From positions 79,321,501 through 79,385,500 of the forward strand of contig NC_092339.1 of the NCBI RefSeq assembly GCF_046630445.1: 64,000 bases of DNA. The letters run 5' to 3'. The DNA comes from Rutidosis leptorrhynchoides. Its lineage: Eukaryota > Streptophyta > Magnoliopsida > Asterales > Asteraceae. Below, one piece after another: positions 45,173 to 55,396 of the stretch; the stretch's first letter is position 1; every line of letters begins with the position of its first letter. The notes below the pieces were generated by a model. That model ran no database searches. It was given only the letters and a program-made list of their open reading frames with translations, and was not told the DNA's origin. Position numbers and translations under genes: made by a program.

Positions 45173-47890
45173 TTAGGTAGCCATGGTGTCAAAATTGTGA
45201 TTAACTTCATCGTTAATTTCTCTTGGTCCATAATCAACTTGCATATGCGTGACTTTTTCTTTAAGCCATTGGTCGGATTCCTGTGTAATTTCCACAATTT
45301 CAACTAGTTTCTCCTTTTCTTTAGGTGATAGATTGGATACTAACCGGTTACATAACTTAAAGTTCCCCTTGGTTCTAGCATCGCGAATCCGTTTAATAAG
45401 TTTCTTCATTGAACTATTAATAACGGGATCATTAAATTTCGTATCAACAACGGGGTTCTTTGTTATCATGTCATCATTAGGTGTTACTTCATTTTCCCCA
45501 CACTTAGGCGTTTCATTATTGCTAAGTATTACCGTTGGAGTTGGTAAAAACACATGGTTCTTACCAATTGTTTTTACTGGTTCAACGGTTTTGGCTGGTG
45601 GAGATTTAGACTTTCGAATCATAAAGGTGATCGATTTGTCACCACTTTTAAGTGTCATTCTTCCATTTCCTACATCAAATAACGCCTTGGTGGACGCTAA
45701 GAATGGCCGACCTAAAATTAGAGGAATGTTTGGGTCCTCTTCTATGTCAATGACAATAAATTCGACTAGAAAGGTTAAATTGCCTACTTGAACGGGTAGG
45801 TTGTCAGCAATTCCAACTGGGTGCTTAATGGTTTGATCAAAGAGTCGAACACTCATATCCGTTGGACTTAACTTACCTACTCCTAATCTCTTATATAAGG
45901 AAAGAGGCATAACACTTACACTTGCACCTAAATCTGCTAGTGCATCATACATGACACAATCACTAAGTAGACAAGGAACAATAAATTCACCCGGATCACC
46001 TACCCTAGGTGGAGGTTTTGGTGAAACTGTCTTCACCGGGTTTATATTTACGGCTTTTGTTTCTTGCACTTTCTTATTTTTTTTCTTCTTCTTCTTTCCA
46101 GAGGTATCACAATCTTTATTACCTATCACTTGCTCATACTCAACTCCTTTTCTTGGAAACGGGATGGGTGGTTTGTATGGTGCCACCACTGGCTTTACAT
46201 ACTCGGGTGGTGGTGGTGTAACTTCTTCATTGTTACTCTCATCTAAAACCTTCCCATCTTCTGGTGCTGGTTTTTCAGAATTCGTTGAAACCATATTAAC
46301 ATTCTCATTCCGAGGATTTACTTCAGTATTACTCGGTAGCTTTCCTTGTTCCCTCTCACTCATCATGCTAGCAAGAGTACCTACGTGTTTTTCTAGATTC
46401 AAAATGGAAGCTTGTTGAGTTCTTAATGACTGATCAAATCTCTCGTTCGTTTGGGTTTGAGTTTCAATAAATTGTGTTTGAGATTCAACTAGCTTGAATA
46501 CCACGTCTTCCATATTTGACTTTTTCTCTTCGGTTTGTTGTTGTGGTTTATATAAGCCAGGTCTTTGTTGATTGAAAGTGTTGTTTTGAGTTGGTTGGTT
46601 ATTCGGACCTTGTTGGTTATACCAGTTATTTTCGGGTCCTTTTGGATTGTAAAGAATGTTTTGATTTCGATTGAAGTTTAGCTTTGGCGGTTGATAATTA
46701 TTTTGATAATTATTTCCAGGCCTTTGGTTCATATAGGAAACATTCTCTCGTTGTTCCAATGTTGGTTCAATGTGACAATCTTTCAATAAGTGTGGTCCAC
46801 CGCATAGCTCACAACTGATTCGTATTGCGTGAATATCTTTATTCATCTTTTCCATTCGTCTTTCGAAAGCATCTATTTTTGCTGAAACGGAATCAAAGTC
46901 ATGGCTAGAATCGGCTCTAGCCACTTTAGATGAACGAAAAATATCTTTTTCTTGGTGCCACTCATGTGAGTGGGAGGCTGTGTTATCAATAATTTTGTAA
47001 GCTTCAGTTGCGGTTTTCTTCATAATGGAACCACCAGCTGTTATGTCGATGTCTTTTCGTGTAGCAACGTTGACACCTTGGTAGAATATTTGTACTATTT
47101 GATAAGTGTCTAAACCGTGTTGAGGACATCCTCTCAACATCCTTCCGAATCTTGTCCACGCCTCATATAATGTTTCATTTGGCTTTTGTGTGAACGTAAC
47201 AATTTCTCCTTGAAGTCTCACGGCTTTAGATGCCGGAAAGAATCTTTGAAGAAAATTTTCAACTAAGACATCCCATGTGTCAATCGCCCCTTCAGGTAAC
47301 GATTCTAACCAATCTTTGGCTTCTCCTTTTAAAGTCCAAGGAAACAACATGAGATAGATCTGCTCATCTTCCACTTCTCGGATTTTGAATAGTGTACAAA
47401 TTCTTTTAAACGTACGAAGGTGTTCGTTAGGATCTTCATTCGGTGCACCACTGAATTGGCATTGGTTAGTTACCATGTGTAGAATTTGTCCTTTGATTTC
47501 ATAATCTGGCGCATTAACTTCTGGCTTAATAATGGCGTGACCTTGGCCCGTGCGTGTGGCTCTCATTCGATCTTCCATACTTAGAGGTTCCGTTACTTCC
47601 ATAATTGAATTTGTTGAATACGAATCACTAGAGGATTCTGATTTAATGGTTTGTGGCTCAGGAGGAATAATTAGTGGTTCAAGATCTTGGAATTGTCCTT
47701 GAATATGCTCCGGGTTCTTAATTGTGAAGTCGGGTTCAAAAGATGGATTATCGGAAATTTGAGTTGGAGTTCTTGTTCGACTAGATGACGATTCTAAAGA
47801 AAAATCAACGGCGACAATATTTGCTAAATGTCTTGATCTAGTTACAGGTGGTGAACGTACAAAAGGTGGTGAACGTCTTGTTCGGTGCAT
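45173..47890 (-). CDS. Athila B Gag-protease, 905 codons, intact, no polymerase
   Basis: The ATG is at 47890 (MHRTRRSPPFVRSP). The first about 400 residues are close to Athila A Gag, including the zinc knuckle CELCGGPHLLKDC. From about 46690 down the protein is only distantly similar: a different Gln/Asn and Pro-rich linker, a Lys run (GKKKKKKNKK), and a protease with DLGASVSVMP (Asp 653) and IPLILGRPFL of another Athila sublineage. After the protease comes a segment with RIRDARTKGNFKLCNRLVSNL and SDQWLKEKVTHMQVDYGPRE. The last 11 residues ([11 protein letters not shown]) match the end of the Athila A polyprotein. RT, RNase H and integrase are missing. An open frame this long argues for recent selection or very recent origin. 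It would need polymerase and integrase supplied by an autonomous relative. Confidence 0.88.
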   Translation of the reverse strand: MHRTRRSPPFVRSPPVTRSRHLANIVAVDFSLESSSSRTRTPTQISDNPSFEPDFTIKNPEHIQGQFQDLEPLIIPPEPQTIKSESSSDSYSTNSIMEVTEPLSMEDRMRATRTGQGHAIIKPEVNAPDYEIKGQILHMVTNQCQFSGAPNEDPNEHLRTFKRICTLFKIREVEDEQIYLMLFPWTLKGEAKDWLESLPEGAIDTWDVLVENFLQRFFPASKAVRLQGEIVTFTQKPNETLYEAWTRFGRMLRGCPQHGLDTYQIVQIFYQGVNVATRKDIDITAGGSIMKKTATEAYKIIDNTASHSHEWHQEKDIFRSSKVARADSSHDFDSVSAKIDAFERRMEKMNKDIHAIRISCELCGGPHLLKDCHIEPTLEQRENVSYMNQRPGNNYQNNYQPPKLNFNRNQNILYNPKGPENNWYNQQGPNNQPTQNNTFNQQRPGLYKPQQQTEEKKSNMEDVVFKLVESQTQFIETQTQTNERFDQSLRTQQASILNLEKHVGTLASMMSEREQGKLPSNTEVNPRNENVNMVSTNSEKPAPEDGKVLDESNNEEVTPPPPEYVKPVVAPYKPPIPFPRKGVEYEQVIGNKDCDTSGKKKKKKNKKVQETKAVNINPVKTVSPKPPPRVGDPGEFIVPCLLSDCVMYDALADLGASVSVMPLSLYKRLGVGKLSPTDMSVRLFDQTIKHPVGIADNLPVQVGNLTFLVEFIVIDIEEDPNIPLILGRPFLASTKALFDVGNGRMTLKSGDKSITFMIRKSKSPPAKTVEPVKTIGKNHVFLPTPTVILSNNETPKCGENEVTPNDDMITKNPVVDTKFNDPVINSSMKKLIKRIRDARTKGNFKLCNRLVSNLSPKEKEKLVEIVEITQESDQWLKEKVTHMQVDYGPREINDEVNHNFDTMAT

Positions 47891-48123
47891 TCACTGAATA
47901 TCCTATTAGTTTTTAAAAGGAAAGAAAAATTATAATAAGTTATCCAATCAATAGACTTTTCTGATTTTGCCCACGTTTCGAATAGCCAAAAGATGCAGCA
48001 GAGGGGCAGGATTCGTTTGGTCTCAATATAATTGAGTACTGTTTGGCTCCAATAACCTGGTCCACGTACAAATCCAACTATTACTACGAACCAGAAAATT
48101 TTGATGTCTATCAATTTAACCAC
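47842..48123 (-). CDS. small ORF overlapping gag start (homolog of 29164-29445)
   Basis: 93 codons, identical to the Athila A copy except one residue near the C-terminus. Hydrophobic N-terminal part. Overlaps the gag start in another frame. No family recognised; a translation-modulating upstream ORF is possible. Confidence 0.3.
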   Translation of the reverse strand: MVKLIDIKIFWFVVIVGFVRGPGYWSQTVLNYIETKRILPLCCIFWLFETWAKSEKSIDWITYYNFSFLLKTNRIFSECTEQDVHHLLYVHHL

Positions 48124-49275
48124 TCAAAATAAATTTTCGTAATTTTAAGAAATTTAGATAAGAAGTAGAATAAAAATCTATGTCCTAAAACTAGAATAGC
48201 GAGAAATAAGAAAGAAAAAGAGTTCGTCGAAAAAGGTCGAAAAAGAAAAAATGGTTGAAAAATAAAAGGTGACGGAAAAATAAAAGAAACTTATAAAAAC
48301 TTAAAAATACTTGACTAACCTAACCTTATTACTACAACTAACTTAAAATTATAATCGCAAATTGAAATTACTAATTGAAATGATAATTGATACATAGTAA
48401 AAGGTGTCTAAAAATATTAAAGCTTACAGGAAAAACTAAATCCCAAATGGAAATAACTTAAAAAGAAACTAAAACTTAAAAAGGCGTCGCAAAATTCTAA
48501 AGTACCTAAATCTTAGTCTAAAGAAAAAGCACTTAAGGAATTCTACGGCAAAGCCTAAAAATCTAGGAGTAAAAATAACTATAGCAAAAACTAAGTTTAA
48601 AATTAAATATGAGCTAAAAATACAAATATTACGCTACAATGATTAAAAAGGGACAAAATATAAAAATATACAAAAAGTTGTAAAAATTACAATTTTTATA
48701 AAAATATTATTTTTATATTATTTATTTAATAAAACTACTAATTTTACAATTTAAATAAATTAATTAAACTAAAAATACAAATTAAATAAAAAGTAAAAGT
48801 AAAAATAAAACTAATAATAATAATAATAATAATAATTAGGGTTAAATAATAATAATAAATAATTAATAATCGTAATTAATGCAGGATTAGGGTTTTTTTG
48901 TCGCCTGTCAGAGAAGCTCCGCGACTTGCGGTATATAATGCTTCAAACCCCGCGACTCGCGGGGTTTCAAATTTCAGCTGACAGCTTTAAATTCGACGCG
49001 TTTTTTCTTTATTTTTTTTATTTTCTGTTTTCTGATTTTAAATAAATAAAAGATATTAAAATAAAACTTATATTTTTATAAACTAAAATAAAAATAAAGA
49101 AACTTATAAAACTTAAATATTTAACAAAATCTTAAAAATAATTATATTTTTGTTTTTCTTTTTATATTTTCGAAAAATTAAAACGTATTTTTACAAAAAC
49201 GAATTTTTATAAAAGTAAACTAAAAATCTTTTTTTTTTTTATATTAGCGTTGCGCTTCCGGCTTTTAAGATAAGT
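48124..49275 (-). other. Athila B leader, with palindrome pair
   Basis: AT-rich untranslated leader. The GC island has AACCCCGCGA-C-TCGCGGGGTT (48946-48966) and CTCCGCGACTTGCGG (48917-48931), with a TATATA between them. The part from 48924 to 49275 is repeated at 36988-37337. Confidence 0.75.
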
Positions 49276-49293
49276 TCCCCGGCAGCGGCGCCA
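49276..49293 (-). other. Athila B primer binding site
   Basis: Minus-strand TGGCGCCGCTGCCGGGGA, eight bases after the right LTR in element sense; this is the functional position. Confidence 0.87.
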
Positions 49294-49301
49294 AAAATAC
49301 T

Positions 49302-51245
49302 TGATGTTATGCGAGGTGTATATAAAATAGTTATTAATTTTAGCAGAAAATACTATTAAATACGATACAATTTTACACAAGATATTTATTTATTTATAGA
49401 ATGGATATACTTAAACCTTGCTACAACACTTATAGGCAGTGTACCTAATCGTACAGTAGTGTAGTTTTTAGTAAGTCCGGTTCGTTCCACAGGGAAATCT
49501 TTAAACAAAGCTCAACGCTATATTAGTTTACTTTTATAAAAATACAAACATATATATAAGTAATATTATTATTATAAAGGGGGGTTTTTACCGTTTAATG
49601 ACCGGTTTGTCGATTTTAAGACTTTAGTCGCAGTTAAAACCTAATGTAAAATATTAAATAAATAAAAGACTTAATTTAAAGCGTAAAGTAAATAACGATA
49701 ATGAAATTGCGAATAATAAAAGTGCGATTAAATAACAATAAATAAAAATGCGATAATTAGAAGTGCAATTAAATATAAAATGAAGGAAATTAAATATGAA
49801 ATAAAAGAATTATGCTTATTTAAACTTCCGTAATCATGATGTTTGACGTGTTGATTTTAGTTTTATGCCCATGGGTTAATTGTCCTTTGTCCTGGATTAT
49901 TTAATATGTCCGTCTGGTTTTTGTCCATAACAGTCCATCAGTCATAAATATAAAGTGCGAGTGTCCTCGTCAAATTATTATTATACCCGAAGTTAAATAT
50001 TCCAACTAATTGGGGATTCGAATTGTAACAAGGTTTTAATTCTTTGTTTAATGAATACACCAGGTTATCGACTGCGTGTAAACCAAGGTTTTACTACTTT
50101 GTTAACAATTACACCAATTACCCTTGAATGTAATTTCACCCCTGTTTTAATTATTCTAGTGGCTATTAATCCATTCCCGTGTCCGGTTAAATGAACGATT
50201 ATTCGTACATATAAATACCCCGCCCATCGTGTCCGATCGAGTGTATATGGTAATTTATAGGGACGCCCAATTGTAAATCTTTATATTAACATTAACAAAC
50301 TTTCATTTAATTAAACAAATATAAAGCCCATTAATAGTCCATAGTCTAATTTCCACAAGTGTCGTTCTTTTGTCCAAACCCCAATTATGGTACAAAGCCC
50401 AATTACCCAATTTTAGTAATTAGCCTAACATCATGATTACTTCGTTTTAAATAAGCATAATAATAACTTAGCTACGAGACATTAATGTAAAAAGGTTGAA
50501 CATAACTTACAATGATTAAAAATAGCGTAGCGTTACACGGACAGAATTTCGACTTACACCCTTACAACATTCGCTAACATACCCTTATTATTAGAATTAA
50601 AATTAAAATTAAAATTAAAATATAAATTATATATATATATTTTACGTATATATGAGAGAAGAGAGAAATAGAATATCTCATTTTGATCAGAATTCGGTTT
50701 GCTTTATAGGGATTTTTGATTTTTGGGGCTCCGCGACTCGCGGTGAATTTTGCCTTCAAACTCCGCGAGTCGCGGAGTTTGAAATTCCAGCTCACATCTT
50801 GGAGTCTTTCTCTGCCGACGGTTTTTATTATATATATAATATATATATATAATTAATATAATTAATTATATATTATATTATATTTATATACATAGTTAAC
50901 TTGTAATTTTTAGTCCGTTGCGTCGAGCGTTAAGAGTTGACTCTGGTCCCGGTTCCGGATTTTCGAACGTCCTTGCGTACAATTTTATATTTTGTATTTT
51001 GCGTTTTGAATCTTGTACTCTTGTAATTTCGAGACGTTTCTTATCAATAATTGGAACCTCTTTGATTGTCTTTTGTTCTTTTGAGCTTTTTGGTCGTTTG
51101 CGTCTTCAATTCGTCGAATCTGTCTTTTGTCTTCACCTTTTATTATTTAAACGAATATCACTTGTAAATAGAACAATTGCAACTAAAAGCTTGTCTTTCT
51201 TGAGGAATAATGCTATGAAATATATGTTCGTTTTTAGCATTATCA
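49302..51245 (-). repeat. Athila B 5' LTR (1944 bp)
   Basis: On the minus strand it begins TGATAATGC at 51245, directly against Tekay 2 gag (ATGCTACG from 51246), and ends ACATCA at 49302. The palindrome pair is at 50761-50777 and 50729-50743, with TATAAAG after it on the minus strand. Around 50755-50783 the palindrome extends to a perfect 29-bp inverted repeat. On the plus strand an open frame from 50918 reads by chance in phase into Tekay 2 gag-pol. Confidence 0.9.
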
Positions 51246-54200
51246 ATGCTACGCCTTGGGAAGAATTTAAATCTGCTATGATCGAGGAATACTGTCCGAG
51301 GACCGAAATCCAAAAGATGGAAATTGAATTTATGCAATTGAAGACCGTAGGGAACGACCTTAACAGTTACAATCGTAGGTTTTTGGAGTTGGCTCTTATG
51401 TGCCCGACCATGGTCACCCCCGAATTTAAGCGCTTGGAAAAATACTTCTCGGGACTTCCTAAGTCCATCAAGGGCAATGTTACCTCATCCAAGCCACCAA
51501 GTGTCCCCGAAGCAATGCGCATGGTGCATACTCTCTTGAATCAAATCATCCTTGACGAGCTGGAGAAGGCTAAGTTTGAAACTGGTAGTGGCGAGAAGAG
51601 GAAATGGGACAACAACCACAACAACAACAACCGAGGTAGAAACTATGATCAAAACCCGGCAAAGCGACATGAAGGTTTCAGGCAAAACAACAACAACACC
51701 AACCCCAACAACAACAACAGCTCCAACCCGAACTACAAAGGAACTTTACCACAATGCAAGAGGTGTTATAAGCACCACACCGGGTATTGCAATGTTGTCT
51801 GTGAGAAATGCCAACGGACTGGGCATGTTGGTAAAGATTGTAAGGTTACTACTTTGAACGTGAAGCCAAACCACAACAACAATGGGCCTAGGAAATGTTA
51901 TGAGTGTGGAAAGACGGGCCATTTCAGGAACGAGTGCCCAAACAAGCGTAAGGATGGCGGACCACCACGTGCTAGAGCCTTCAATGTTAATGCAAGGGAC
52001 GCCCGCGACAACCCCGACTTGGTGACAGGTATATTCAAAATCAACAATCTTTTAGCTTCTGTCCTATTTGATACTGGTGCCGATAGGAGCTATGTGTGTA
52101 GACATTTTTGTGATAAGTTAGATTGGTCGTTAGTTCCTTTAAAGGAAAGTATGCTTGTCGAGGTAGCCAACGGAAAACTTGAAAAAGTGGACCAAATTGG
52201 CCGAGGGGCTATTATCAACATAGCCGGTGTAGACTTTGAGATAGACTTGATACCCATTAAGTTGGGAAGTTTTGATGTTATTGTTGGCATGGATTGGTTG
52301 ACTAAGATAAGAGCCGAGATTATTTCTGGAGACAAAGCTCTTCGTATACCGCAAGGAGATGGCGAGCCATTGATCATTTATGGAGAGAGATGTAGCTCTC
52401 AATTGAACCTCATCAGTTGCATTAAAGCACAGAAAATAATGAAGAAAGGACGCCTTGCTGTCCTAGCTCATGTGAAAACCGTAGGAACCGAGGAGAAGAA
52501 AGTGGAAGATGTGCGTATTGTGAACGAGTTCTCCGATGTCTTTCCCGAAGAATTGCCTGGATTACCGCCACCGAGGGCAGTAGAATTTCAAATCGACTTA
52601 GTGCCAGGAGCTGCACCTGTAGCTCGCGCACCCTATAGACTTGCACCTTCCGAGATGCAAGAATTGCAAAGCCAGCTACAAGAGTTACTTGATCGAGGGT
52701 TTATTCAACCGAGTTCTTCGCTGTGGGGCGCGCCTGTGTTGTTTGTAAAGAAGAAGGATGGATCTTTCCGAATGTGTATCGACTACCGTGAGCTCAACAA
52801 ATTAACAATCAAGAATCGATATCCTCTCCCACAAATTGACGATCTTTTTGACCAACTGCAAGGATCGTGTGTTTACTCAAAGATCGATTTACGATCCGGC
52901 TATCACCAGTTGAGGGTGAAGGAAAGTGACGTGCTGAAAACTGCATTTAGAACCCGCTACGGACATTATGAGTTTCTTGTAATGCCATTCGGTCTGACCA
53001 ATGCACCTGCTGTATTTATGGACCTTATGAATCGTGTTTGCAAGCCGTACTTGGACAAATTTGTTATAGTCTTCATAGATGATATCCTCATCTACTCTAA
53101 GAGCGAAGAAGAACACGAGCATCATCTCCGATTAGTACTTGAACTTTTGAGACGTGAGCAACTTTACGCAAAGTTTTCCAAGTGTGAATTCTGGTTGAAG
53201 GAAGTTCAGTTTTTGGGTCATGTTGTGAGTGACCAGGGCATCAAAGTTGATCCCGCCAAGATCGAAGCTATCAGCAAGTGGGAGACCCCCACTACTCCGA
53301 CTCACATCCGCCAATTTTTGGGTCTTGCCGGTTATTACCGAAGGTTTATCGAAGGTTTCTCTCTGATTTCACGTCCGCTAACCGCACTCACTCACAAAGG
53401 AAAGAAATTCGTTTGGGGAGACGAGCAAGAGAAAGCGTTTCAATTCTTGAAACGAAAGTTAACCACCGCGCCTATCCTATCACTTCCTGAGGGTAATGAC
53501 GATTTTGTTATTTACTACGACGCCTCGAAAACTGGTTATGGTTGTGTGCTTATGCAACGCACGAAGGTCATCGCCTATGCTTCTCATCAACTTAAGATCC
53601 ACGAACGAAACTATACTACACACGATCTTGAACTTGGAGCCGTTGTCTTCGCGCTCAAATTGTGGAGGCACTACCTTTATGAAACTAAATGCACTATCTT
53701 CACCGATCACAAGAGTCTCCAGCATATATTCGATCAGAAACATTTGAATATGAGACAACGAAGGTGGATTGAGACGCTAAATGATTACAAGTGTGAACTT
53801 CGCTATCATCCGGGTAAGGCCAACGTTGTTGCTGACGCCTTAAGCCGAAAGGAGAGGTCGGCACCTCTTCGCGTTCGAGCATTGAACATCACGATTCATT
53901 CCAACCTCCAGAACCAAATCCGAGCAGCCCAAGAACAGGCTCTCATAGAGAAGCACTTACGATATGAATATTTGAACATTCTCGTCTCTAAATTCGAGGT
54001 TAGAGAATCCGGACTCCGATGTTATGCCGGAAGAATTTGGGTACCACGCTATGGAGACTTACGGAGCCTCATATTGGATGAAGCTCACAAGTCAAGATAT
54101 TCGATTCATCCCGGAGCGGGCAAGATGTACCATGATATTAAAGAACAATATTGGTGGCCGAATCTCAAGAAAGACGTTGCAGCTTATGTTAGTAAGTGTT

Positions 54201-54871
54201 TGACTTGCTCAAAGGTTAAAGCCGAGCATCAAAAACCTTCTGGGTTACTCCAACAGCCGGAAATCCCACAATGGAAGTGGGAGATGATAACTATGGACTT
54301 TATCACCAAACTGCCAAAGACAGTGGGCGGATACGATACCATTTGGGTTATTGTTGACCGTCTTACCAAGACTGCACATTTCTTAGCAATGAAAGAAACC
54401 GATACAATGGAGAGACTTGCTCAACTTTATATTAAAGAGGTTGTATCACGACACGGTATACCCTTATCGATCATCTCCGATCGCGATCCTCGATTTGCTT
54501 CTAGATTTTGGCGTTTTTTGCAAGAAGTCATGGGAACTCGCCTCGACATGAGCACTGCATATCACCCTCAGACTGACGGGCAAAGTGAACGAATAATTCA
54601 AACCTTGGAGGACATGTTACGTGCATGTGTTATTGATTTTGGAAAGGCCTGGGAAAGACATTTGCCACTCGCCGAATTCTCTTACAACAACAGTTACCAC
54701 TCGAGCATTAAAGCTGCACCTTTTGAAGCATTGTATGGCCGCAAATGCCGTTCTCCTCTTTGTTGGGCCGAGCTAGGTGAAGTGCAACTCACCGGGCCCG
54801 AGATAGTCCACGAAACATCAGAGAAGATTGCCCAAATTCAAAACAGACTCAAGGTAGCTCGTGATCGCTAA
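51246..54871 (+). pseudogene. Tekay 2 gag-pol, main part (Gag to integrase)
   Basis: This 1208-codon segment is open from the Athila B junction to a TAA at 54869-54871, where Tekay 1 has CAG. In order: capsid C-terminal part, Asn-rich linker, [12 protein letters not shown] and two CCHC knuckles ([28 protein letters not shown]), protease DTG (52070-52078), RT with FIDD (53072-53083), RNase H (FTDHKSLQH; first motif YYDASK where Tekay 1 has YCDASK), integrase HHCC finger and D, D, E at 54296, 54479 and 54587, the last two 35 residues apart. The apparent ATG at 50918 belongs to the Athila B LTR and is not the gene start. Confidence 0.9.
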
Positions 54872-55360
54872 AAGAGTTATGCTGATAGTAAACGTAAAGA
54901 CTTTGAATTCAACGTTGGTGACCGCGTTATGTTGAAGGTTGCACCTTGGAAGGGTGTGATTCGTTTTGGAAAGCGCGGAAAGTTAAACCCACGGTACATT
55001 GGTCCATTTGAAATTTTGGAGCGCGTTGGACCCGTTGCTTATCGCCTTGATCTTCCAGCACAATTGAGCTCAGTTCATCCTACCTTCCACGTATCAAACT
55101 TGAAGAAGTGTCTTGCTCCACCTGAACTGATCATACCATTGGAGGAACTTACTATTGACGACAAACTTCACTTTGTGGAAGAGCCTGTTGAAATTATGGA
55201 ACGTGAAGTTAAGGAGTTGAAACACAATAGGATTCCGATCGTCCGAGTTCGATGGAATGCCAAACGAGGACCTGAGTTTACTTGGGAACGAGAGGATCAA
55301 ATGAGACAGAAGTATCCTCACCTTTTTCCACCTCCTCCATCACCTTCAGATTCAGCTTAA
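54872..55360 (+). pseudogene. Tekay 2 integrase C-terminus and chromodomain
   Basis: In frame with the preceding segment but beyond the TAA at 54869. Contains the GPF/Y-like [18 protein letters not shown], the [12 protein letters not shown] motif and the chromodomain ([29 protein letters not shown]...[10 protein letters not shown]). Natural stop at 55358-55360. A re-start at the ATG at 54929 could make an isolated 143-residue fragment, with no expected function. Confidence 0.87.
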
Positions 55361-55382
55361 AATTTCGGGACGAAATTTTCTT

Positions 55383-55396
55383 TAACAGGTGGGTAA
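55383..55396 (+). other. polypurine tract, Tekay 2
   Basis: TAACAGGTGGGTAA, identical to Tekay 1, immediately before the 3' LTR. Confidence 0.82.

Larger units (their letters stand above)
36988..51245 (-). mobile_element. Athila B: gag-protease-only Athila derivative inserted in Tekay 2 gag
   Basis: In minus-strand order: LTR (51245-49302), primer site, leader, 93-codon ORF, gag-protease (905 codons, intact), 138-codon ORF, env-position ORF (one frameshift), 3' region, polypurine tract, LTR (39301-37364), then a second primer site and about 350 bp of leader ending at 36988. RT, RNase H and integrase are absent: the protease part runs straight into the last residues of the Athila polyprotein. 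The right end is a true LTR end; the left end is inside leader sequence. The two LTR-leader copies differ at about 5 substitutions and 2 indels in 2.3 kb, so this is the youngest insertion in the nest. Confidence 0.88.

Noticed and set aside
48124-48900. Possible gene in the AT-rich leader
   Set aside because: No sustained frame apart from the 93-codon ORF; collinear with the Athila A leader and clearly untranslated.
52090-53882. Several minus-strand frames of 60-95 codons within Tekay 2 pol
   Set aside because: Shadow frames antisense to the conserved protease-RT-RNase H region.
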